Part shown: positions 58,963 through 64,000 of the stretch, one piece after another
Position numbering within the stretch: position 1 is the stretch's first letter
Layout: the number at the start of each line of letters is the position of its first letter
NCBI GenBank assembly: GCA_016699895.1
Contig: CP064991.1
Coordinates: forward strand, 558,001 to 622,000
DNA from: Candidatus Saccharibacteria bacterium
GTDB taxonomy: Bacteria; Patescibacteriota; Saccharimonadia; Saccharimonadales; Saccharimonadaceae
Length of the DNA stretch: 64,000 nucleotides
Reading direction: 5' to 3'
Program-made: the position numbers and the translations under genes
The notes under the pieces: generated by a model
The model's input: only the letters and a program-made list of their open reading frames with translations
Told to the model about the DNA's origin: nothing
Database searches by the model: none

Positions 58963-60264
58963 ATGGTGGGAAAGAAAATAATATCACTAACTATGCTCGC
59001 AATCGGCTATCTTATCGCCGCCGCCTTGACGCTGTCAAACGAAGTTCCGACCTGGATAGCTAGCATAATCTGGCTCGTTATTTTGACGATTACTGGGTCC
59101 ATGTTGGCTCATCACGATCACACTAAACAAACCATGAAAAGCCAGTCTAGCGACCAACTCAAAACCCAGATAAGGGTCGAACGTCAGCGCATGGAAACCA
59201 TCATCAACAGCATCAACGACGTTATCATGCATGTCAGCACCAGAGGAAACGTCAAGCTCTACAACGCGGCGGCGCTGGCCTTGCTTGACACGAACCAAGA
59301 TATTAACGGTAAAAATGTCGACGATTTGCTGCATCTCATCGATGAAAACGGCGACAAGATCATGCTATCGGAATTTATCAGGGATAGCAAAGTCTTTCGC
59401 GAGCGTAACGACCTCTGTCATCAATATACCGATGGGCAAAAGATCAACGTTTTTCTATCAATTTCGCCAGTTCGCGGCATATTTGATGCTACCAAGGCTC
59501 GCTCCTCGATCACGGGCTTCATCCTCATCATGCGCGATATCACCAAACAAAAATCACTCGACGACGAACGCGACGAGTTCATTTCCGTTGTCAGCCACGA
59601 GCTACGTACGCCTGTCGCTATCACCGAAGGCACATTATCAAATCTAGAGTTTATATTGGCGAAAAATAATGCCGATAAAACACTAGTCGATAACGTCAAG
59701 CAAGCTCACCAACAGGTTTTGTTCTTGTCTCAAATGGTTAACGACCTATCGACGCTCAGCCGCGCCCAACGCGGTGTCAATATGGAGCCAGAATTGATCG
59801 ATCTAAAGCTATTTATTGGCGAATTATACAACAAATATTTGCCCGAAGCGAAAACACATCAATTATCATTTGACATTGATAGCACCGCTACTGGCACTGT
59901 CTCGGTAGCGCGTATGGCCATAGAGGAAATCATGCAAAATCTGATCACCAACGCCATTAAATACACCAGAGAAGGCGGAGTGGTGATCGGTATCCGCAAA
60001 GTGAGCGGTGAGCATGCAGTTGAATTTTTTGTCCGTGACACTGGTATCGGCATCAGCAAGAGCGACCAAGCTCACGTTTTTCAGCGATTCTGGCGTAGTG
60101 AAGATTACAGAACACGCGAAACGAACGGTACTGGCCTCGGTCTTCACGTCGTCGAGCAGCTAGCCGCCACTATTCACACGCAAATCGAACTCAAATCACG
60201 CCTCAACCACGGCTCGACGTTTAGCTTCAAGCTGCCGTTAACAGATCAAACTAAAACTGAATAA
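58963..60264 (+). CDS. Sensor histidine kinase with PAS domain
   Basis: A 433-residue protein: two membrane segments (about 6-24 and 30-48), a short helix, a PAS domain (about 80-195), HisKA with phospho-acceptor His212 in VVSHELRTPVAI, and a HATPase domain. The N box is NLITNAIKY, the G1 box DTGIGI and the G2 box GTGLGLHVVEQL. There is almost no extracellular loop, so it may sense within the membrane or cytoplasm. No response regulator gene is adjacent. ATG lies 9 bases after TATAAT (58948-58953). Confidence 0.92.
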   Translation: MVGKKIISLTMLAIGYLIAAALTLSNEVPTWIASIIWLVILTITGSMLAHHDHTKQTMKSQSSDQLKTQIRVERQRMETIINSINDVIMHVSTRGNVKLYNAAALALLDTNQDINGKNVDDLLHLIDENGDKIMLSEFIRDSKVFRERNDLCHQYTDGQKINVFLSISPVRGIFDATKARSSITGFILIMRDITKQKSLDDERDEFISVVSHELRTPVAITEGTLSNLEFILAKNNADKTLVDNVKQAHQQVLFLSQMVNDLSTLSRAQRGVNMEPELIDLKLFIGELYNKYLPEAKTHQLSFDIDSTATGTVSVARMAIEEIMQNLITNAIKYTREGGVVIGIRKVSGEHAVEFFVRDTGIGISKSDQAHVFQRFWRSEDYRTRETNGTGLGLHVVEQLAATIHTQIELKSRLNHGSTFSFKLPLTDQTKTE

Positions 60265-60267
60265 CGC

Positions 60268-60510
60268 TTATTTATTTAAGACGCCGCCGAAAATCAGATT
60301 CGCGATAAATGCGATCACCATAGTATGCAGATTAAACATCATAATAAATCCAGCACCGCAAATCCCCAGGGCGACTAGCTTGTAGCGTTGATAACTAGCT
60401 ACGCCTGAACCCATGTTATCGGCAATTTGTTTATAAAATCGCAGAAACAAAACACCGGCTACGATCGTCAAAATACCGACAAAAAACCACATCCAGCTAA
60501 ATTCGTACAT
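60268..60510 (-). CDS. Small two-to-three-TM membrane protein
   Basis: An 80-residue hydrophobic protein: MYEFSWMWFFVGILTIVAGVLF, then VALGICGAGFIMMFNLHTMVIAFIANLIFGGVL. No family is recognised. The open frame runs back to 60774, but that extension crosses a structured non-coding stretch and a promoter. TACAAT (60522-60517) lies 6 bases before ATG 60510, with TTGCTC 17 bases upstream. It converges with the histidine kinase gene (3-base gap). Confidence 0.7.
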   Translation of the reverse strand: MYEFSWMWFFVGILTIVAGVLFLRFYKQIADNMGSGVASYQRYKLVALGICGAGFIMMFNLHTMVIAFIANLIFGGVLNK

Positions 60511-60573
60511 AACGCTATTGTATACTAACGACCCAATCAGAGCAAATGCTAGATATTTTTTGCTTCTGGTGAC

Positions 60574-60745
60574 GCGAGGCGGGGCAGGCCACATTCTGCA
60601 GCCCCGAAACTTCACGATTGACAGCATAGCTGTCATCGGAAGGTTTCCTTGCGAACTGCCACTGGCAGTTCTCACCCAAAATTGTTTTCGGTGGTGATTG
60701 ACCGGAAAAATTTTAGGGGCGGACCGAGCGATAGGACCCGAGGAA
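60574..60745. ncRNA. Candidate structured RNA, class and strand unknown
   Basis: Four consecutive inverted repeats occur in about 170 bases without a supportable gene. CGGGGC/GCCCCG (60580-60606); GACAGC/GCTGTC (60620-60634); AACTGCCA/TGGCAGTT (60654-60670, loop of one base between arms); and TTTTCGGT/ACCGGAAAA with one bulge (about 60685-60710). I looked for RNase P, SRP, tmRNA and 6S signatures on both strands and saw none. A minus-strand promoter (TTGTCA, 17 bases, TATTTT) may start just beyond 60745. Confidence 0.45.
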
Positions 60746-60759
60746 AAAATATCAAAAAA

Positions 60760-60783
60760 AGCTATCCTTGACAAGAGATAGCT
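60760..60783. promoter_or_regulatory. Palindrome over the secE -35 box
   Basis: AGCTATC (60760-60766) and GATAGCT (60777-60783) flank CTTGACAAGA, so an almost perfect palindrome is centred on the TTGACA of the secE promoter. Read on the minus strand it is also a stem followed by TTTTTTT, a good terminator. It may act as an operator, as a terminator for minus-strand transcription, or both. Confidence 0.5.
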
Positions 60784-60797
60784 AGCTGCTGTATAAT
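60768..60797 (+). promoter_or_regulatory. Promoter of secE-nusG
   Basis: TTGACA (60768-60773), an 18-base spacer and TATAAT (60792-60797). The leader of about 48 bases carries the AAGGAG site of secE. Confidence 0.82.
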
Positions 60798-60852
60798 GTG
60801 GCTTGACAGTTTACGGAAAGTAAACTGGTTTTTTAGTTGAAGGAGAAAACAG

Positions 60853-61272
60853 GTGGCAAAGAAGGATAATAACAACGAAGGCTCGACCGTGGTTCGACGC
60901 GTCAAAGCCTCTAGCGACAAAGGCTCATCGCCTACATCGAGTAAATCAGACGACAAACAGGTCGTACGCAAGGTCAGCACAGCCAAACCGGCTAAAGCAG
61001 CGGCAAAAGCTCCGAAAAAGCCTGTCAAAAAGGCCAATCAATCTGCCAAATCTCAGTCTAAAAAACCAGTATTTATCCTATTTCGCCCCTTTGTCGCGCT
61101 AGGCCGTTATTTCCGCGACAGCTGGCGCGAGTTACGCCAGGTTCGCTGGACAAATCGCCGCGCGACCTGGGCACTAACCCTGGCCGTTATCCTATTTTCA
61201 CTATTTTTCGCAGTCTTTATCATGTTATTTGACTGGCTATTCAACTATCTAATTCAGGAGGTGATACTGTAA
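60853..61272 (+). CDS. secE: Protein translocase subunit SecE
   Basis: A 139-residue SecE. The conserved C-terminal part (about 77-139) has RYFRDSWRELRQVRWTNRRATW and one membrane helix (LTLAVILFSLFFAVFIMLFDWL). The first 75 residues are a Lys/Ser/Ala-rich, probably disordered extension absent from most single-span SecE proteins. It clamps SecY, encoded at 15191. GTG start after AAGGAGAAAAC. It overlaps nusG by one base. Confidence 0.93.
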   Translation: MAKKDNNNEGSTVVRRVKASSDKGSSPTSSKSDDKQVVRKVSTAKPAKAAAKAPKKPVKKANQSAKSQSKKPVFILFRPFVALGRYFRDSWRELRQVRWTNRRATWALTLAVILFSLFFAVFIMLFDWLFNYLIQEVIL

Positions 61273-61820
61273 TGACAAAAGTTAAACGATACGATGACAC
61301 GCGTGCTTGGTATGCGATCCATACCTACGCTGGTTACGAGGAGCAAGTCGCCGACCAGATCAAACAACGCATCGAAGGCGTTGATATGGCCGACAAGATC
61401 TTTGATGTTCTCGTGCCAAAGGAAAAAATGATCGTCATCAAAAATGGCAAACGCAAAGTCGTCGAGCAAAAGATTTTCCAGGGCTACGTGTTAGTTGAAA
61501 TGAAGCTCAGCGAAGCCGCGTGGTTCATTATCCGCAACACTCCTGGCGTGACTGGCTTTGTCGGTGCTGGCACCAGCCCAACTCCAGTCTCATCCAAGGA
61601 AATCGCCAAAATCAAGAAACGTATGGGTGTGGCCGATCCAAAACACGATATCGATCTCCAGATCGGTGAAATTGTCAACATCACCGACGGTCCATTCAAA
61701 GGTTTTGATGGTAGTGTCAGTGAGATCGACCCTGTCAAAGGCAAAGTCAAAGTCCTCGTCAGTATGTTCGGTCGTGACACTAGTGTCGAGCTCGACGCTC
61801 TCCAGGTCAAAAAAGTTTAG
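61272..61820 (+). CDS. nusG: Transcription antitermination factor NusG
   Basis: A 182-residue NusG. The NGN domain has WYAIHTYAGYEEQVADQIKQRIE, VPKEKMIVIKNGKRKVVEQKIFQGYVLVEM and RNTPGVTGFVG; the KOW domain has GEIVNITDGPFKGFDGSVSEIDPVKGKVKVLVSMFGR. It links RNA polymerase to the ribosome. It follows secE by TAATG overlap, the universal order. Confidence 0.97.
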   Translation: MTKVKRYDDTRAWYAIHTYAGYEEQVADQIKQRIEGVDMADKIFDVLVPKEKMIVIKNGKRKVVEQKIFQGYVLVEMKLSEAAWFIIRNTPGVTGFVGAGTSPTPVSSKEIAKIKKRMGVADPKHDIDLQIGEIVNITDGPFKGFDGSVSEIDPVKGKVKVLVSMFGRDTSVELDALQVKKV

Positions 61821-61849
61821 TTGCTAATTAGTCTATAGTTTGTTATAAT
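61821..61849 (+). promoter_or_regulatory. Promoter of rplK
   Basis: TTGCTA (61821-61826), a 17-base spacer and TATAAT (61844-61849), directly after the nusG stop codon. The leader is about 45 bases with a GAAAGGT site. Confidence 0.78.
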
Positions 61850-61900
61850 ATACTAGTTACGCACCTTCAATAATGCTTCACTAATTTTGAAAGGTACAAA

Positions 61901-62326
61901 ATGGCAAAGAAAATAATTGGTAATCTAAAACTACGTATTCCAGCTGGTCGTGCAACGGCCGGTCCTCCTGTTGGTTCAACGCTCGGTCAGTGGGGCCTCA
62001 ATATGATGGATTTCATCAATCCATTCAACGACGCCACCAAAGATCTGATGGGTAAAGACGTTATCGTTCACATTCAGGTCTACGAAGATCGTACTTTCAC
62101 CTGGAACAGCCTCGGTCAGCCAGTTGACGATATGATTCGCGAAAAAGCTGGTATCAAAAAGGGTAGCGGCAAGCCTCACACTGACAAAGTTGGCAAAATC
62201 ACTCGTGCTCAGGCCGAGGAAATTGCCCAGGCAAAAATGGATCAGTTAAACGCTAACGACCTCGACGCCGCCGTCAAAGTTGTAGCAGGCACAGCTCGTT
62301 CGATGGGTGTCGAACTAGTCGACTAA
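61901..62326 (+). CDS. rplK: 50S ribosomal protein L11
   Basis: A 141-residue L11 of normal length. The N-terminal domain has IPAGRATAGPPVGSTLGQWGLNMMDFINPFNDAT. The C-terminal rRNA-binding domain has GKITRAQAEEIAQAKMDQLNANDLDAAVKVVAGTARSMGVE. It forms the GTPase-associated centre. A terminator and an antisense cdsA separate it from rplA, its usual direct neighbour. Confidence 0.97.
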   Translation: MAKKIIGNLKLRIPAGRATAGPPVGSTLGQWGLNMMDFINPFNDATKDLMGKDVIVHIQVYEDRTFTWNSLGQPVDDMIREKAGIKKGSGKPHTDKVGKITRAQAEEIAQAKMDQLNANDLDAAVKVVAGTARSMGVELVD

Positions 62327-62340
62327 TCGTTATTGCAACA

Positions 62341-62374
62341 AAAAAATCGCCTCTGTTATCAGGGGCGTTTTTTG
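62341..62374 (+). terminator. Terminator after rplK
   Basis: AAAAAATCGCCTCT pairs with AGGGGCGTTTTTT around GTTATC (one G-T pair). It ends rplK transcription before the antisense cdsA. Confidence 0.85.
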
Positions 62375-62403
62375 ATATAGAAATAATTTCTCAGGAAAAT
62401 TCA

Positions 62404-62437
62404 CCTCCCTATCGTACTGTCTTTGACGATAGGGAGG
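62404..62437 (-). terminator. Hairpin after cdsA
   Basis: CCTCCCTATCG (62404-62414) and CGATAGGGAGG (62427-62437) form a perfect 11-bp stem. ATCGTACTGT occurs twice nearby (62411 and 62441). It probably stops cdsA transcription, though the minus-strand side has only a short T run. Confidence 0.65.
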
Positions 62438-62452
62438 GGGATCGTACTGTTT

Positions 62453-63271
62453 TTATCGGTGGCGTATCGTCTCCGCCATGCTGGCGCCAACGATGTAGGC
62501 TACGACACCCAGTACTACCACAACCCCGACCCACCAGCTAATGGCGAGGGTCGGATAGGCAACAAGCATGACGAACCACAACGAGTCCGTCTTATCGAGC
62601 GCGCCACCTTGCCGCCCGAATACGGCACTCAGGCCGATAATGCGGATAATCCGGCTCGGACTGGCAGTCACGAGCTCACCGGAGTCCTTGACCCCGAAGA
62701 GACGCTTGAGGCGCGACTCGAGCCAGTCGCCGATTTCGGCAAAGGGCGGCGCGATGATGAGAATCACGAGCCACTGTTTCCAGTTGGCCATGATTTGGTT
62801 ACCGAGGCCGCCGAACTGCCAAGCCAAGGCCAGAGCCACAACACCAGCGACCGAGCCAAAGACCCAGCCCCAGGCGGCACCCGCAGCTGTCTTGTTCGGT
62901 GAATGGCGTGGAAACAGCTTCGTGCGGCCGAACCGCTTGCCGAAGATCTGGGCAGCGGCATTTTCCAGATAGACTGCGGCGACGATCACCATCGTCAGCC
63001 ACAGTCCTTGCAACTCGACTACGAACATGGCCGCGGTGATACCGAGAGTCGTGATAATAGCCTGGGTCACCACGGCCAGCTCGGCGCCGGGCTTGACCAA
63101 ACGACTCGGCCTGTATGCGAATGAGACTAGCTCCATCGCGCAGGCCATCGCGATGATGGCAATGAGGGCGAAGACCGCCATCTTGCCGAGGGCCACGATG
63201 ACCAGTAAACCCACTGCGAGCAACAGCCCGCGGCCGGTCTTGCCATTAAAAAAGGTCGCCACTGCGACCAC
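62453..63271 (-). CDS. cdsA: Phosphatidate cytidylyltransferase (CdsA-like)
   Basis: A 272-residue protein with about seven membrane segments. The CdsA signature spans SPNKTAAGAAWGWVFGS (K-T and G contacts) and IGDWLESRLKRLFGVKDSG, with the closing GGALDKTDSLW matching the family GxxDRxDS. It makes CDP-diacylglycerol for phospholipid synthesis. GTG start after AAAGGCG. GC content is higher than its neighbours (35 of 60 in line 62941). It lies antisense between rplK and rplA, an unusual site. Confidence 0.87.
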   Translation of the reverse strand: MVAVATFFNGKTGRGLLLAVGLLVIVALGKMAVFALIAIIAMACAMELVSFAYRPSRLVKPGAELAVVTQAIITTLGITAAMFVVELQGLWLTMVIVAAVYLENAAAQIFGKRFGRTKLFPRHSPNKTAAGAAWGWVFGSVAGVVALALAWQFGGLGNQIMANWKQWLVILIIAPPFAEIGDWLESRLKRLFGVKDSGELVTASPSRIIRIIGLSAVFGRQGGALDKTDSLWFVMLVAYPTLAISWWVGVVVVLGVVAYIVGASMAETIRHR

Positions 63272-63316
63272 CGCCTTTCGGATTGGATAGGTACGGAACA
63301 GATAGATCCAAAACCG

Positions 63317-63345
63317 ATAATAGCATGATTTTGACTATAATTCAA
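63317..63345 (-). promoter_or_regulatory. Promoter of cdsA
   Basis: On the minus strand: TTGAAT (63345-63340), a 17-base spacer and TATTAT (63322-63317). It lies back to back with the rplA promoter. Confidence 0.6.
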
Positions 63346-63353
63346 TGTTTCCG

Positions 63354-63382
63354 TTGCGCGATTAGCTCTTATCTGGTATAAT
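63354..63382 (+). promoter_or_regulatory. Promoter of rplA
   Basis: TTGCGC (63354-63359), a 17-base spacer and TATAAT (63377-63382). Transcription would begin near 63389 with a leader of about 60 bases. Confidence 0.75.
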
Positions 63383-63404
63383 GACGACTACAAACAATTA
63401 ATTT

Positions 63405-63437
63405 GTGGGAGGCCGATGAAAAGGCCGCTAGCACCAC
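63405..63437 (+). promoter_or_regulatory. Candidate L1-binding hairpin in the rplA leader
   Basis: GTGG (63405-63408) pairs with CCAC (63434-63437), and an inner GGCC/GGCC stem carries the loop GATGAAAA; the asymmetric internal loop contains GAG and GCTAGCA. Two short stems around an internal loop with GATGA fit the general design of L1 autoregulatory sites that mimic 23S rRNA. It lies just before the AAAGGAG site. Confidence 0.45.
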
Positions 63438-63449
63438 GAAAGGAGATGT

Positions 63450-64000
63450 ATGGCAAAGACTAAACAAGAGCTTTTGAACGAGGCCGACAAACTAGGCCTC
63501 GAACTGAGCGTTAAAAACACCGTAGCTGAGATTCAGGCGGCTATTACTGAGGCGCAAAACCAGCTGGCTGCGGCTACGGAAACCGCCACTGACGACGAAC
63601 ATTTCGCGAAAGCCGGCAAACGTAGCGCCAAAGCTGCTGCCGAGACCGAGGAAAAAATCGCCAAAGAAGAGCGCAAAGCCGCTGGCGATACCACTCCACA
63701 GGATCCAGAGGCCGAAGTCGCCGACAAACGCGGTCCAGTTCCAGTAACTCGCCCACGTATCGAACGCCGCGGTAAAAACTACCGCAAACTAGCCGAGAAA
63801 GTCGACGCTAGCAAGCTCTACAGCCTATCTGAGGCCTTGAAACTTGCCGTCGAAACATCAGCTACCAAATTTGATGGTACGGTTGAAATCCATGCCCGAC
63901 TCGGGGTTGATCCACGCCAGTCCGACCAAAATATCCGCTCGACCGTTAGCCTACCAAACGGCACCGGCAAAACCGTTCGTGTAGCTGCTTTTGTCGCTGA
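63450..64000 (+). CDS. rplA: 50S ribosomal protein L1, 3' end outside window
   Basis: 183 codons are visible and the frame runs off the window. The L1 core begins near residue 107 ([69 protein letters not shown]). Before it is an extension of about 105 residues. Its first 35 residues ([29 protein letters not shown]) look like a small SAP/LEM-type helical module, followed by a charged Ala/Lys/Glu linker. An AAAGGAG site precedes ATG 63450. Confidence 0.93.
   Translation, partial: MAKTKQELLNEADKLGLELSVKNTVAEIQAAITEAQNQLAAATETATDDEHFAKAGKRSAKAAAETEEKIAKEERKAAGDTTPQDPEAEVADKRGPVPVTRPRIERRGKNYRKLAEKVDASKLYSLSEALKLAVETSATKFDGTVEIHARLGVDPRQSDQNIRSTVSLPNGTGKTVRVAAFVA

Noticed and set aside
60268-60774. 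A 168-residue protein starting at 60774
   Set aside because: The first 88 codons cross four hairpins and a promoter and have no coding character; a TACAAT box 6 bases before ATG 60510 gives a better start for an 80-residue protein.

Overview
The window looks like a chromosome segment from a Candidatus Saccharibacteria (TM7) / Patescibacteria genome. The support is the ribosomal gene set: the S10/spc/alpha block is fused, L30 (rpmD) is missing between S5 and L15, and adk and map are missing after secY. UGA is a normal stop (for example infA), so the UGA-as-glycine code of Absconditabacteria/Gracilibacteria is not used. Genes are tightly packed, many sharing one base (TAATG) or four (ATGA), and base composition is near 50 percent GC apart from one or two islands.

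Layout. 1-6.1 kb: cell-wall and surface genes (VanY-type and PBP5-type D-Ala-D-Ala carboxypeptidases, two membrane-anchored C39-like proteins, a CxxC protein behind an attenuator-like hairpin). 6.1-21.6 kb: rplC to rpsI, with secY, a sortase, infA, an unlisted 38-codon rpmJ, and rpoA. 21.6-28.7 kb: accessory genes (two related unknown proteins, one frameshifted; NAD(P)H oxidoreductase; Nudix; HAD; PRTase; YerC) and a GC-rich purine permease of actinobacterial appearance. 28.7-43.5 kb: two tRNA-Leu, rsmD, an FAD oxidase, hisS, tig, clpP behind a CIRCE operator, and rpoBC. 43.5-44.7 kb: rpsL, a new 56-codon membrane ORF, rpsG. 45.4-47.5 kb: a decayed block with a nonsense-mutated gene and a trpS pseudogene. 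47.5-52.1 kb: rluA-family, holB, TPR protein, a tRNA cluster with odd partial tRNA repeats, nadD, PAP2, rpmG. 52.1-57.4 kb: an alpha-glucan operon (GT4, GH57, GH15-like, unknown). 57.4-60.5 kb: tRNA-Trp, P-loop kinase, YgjP-like protease, histidine kinase. 60.5-64 kb: a structured non-coding stretch, secE, nusG, rplK, an inserted cdsA, and the start of rplA.

Four patterns run across genes. (1) About 18 genes have a -10 hexamer only 6 to 9 bases before the start codon and no Shine-Dalgarno sequence, which implies leaderless mRNAs, while operon-internal and ribosomal genes keep AAGGAG-type sites. (2) Cysteine zinc sites are missing from RpoC (both sites), L36, L33, S14 and S4. (3) Several ribosomal and Sec proteins carry Lys/Ala/Glu-rich extensions (S5, L29, L1, SecE, S17, L22). 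(4) Recent genome change is visible: a GC-rich permease island, a trpS pseudogene, a nonsense-mutated gene, a homopolymer frameshift and tRNA-derived repeats.

The gene set suggests a small cell that keeps transcription, translation, secretion and wall-editing functions and takes nucleobases and sugars from a partner. The host relationship and the source of the permease are inferences from composition and family knowledge; no search was run.
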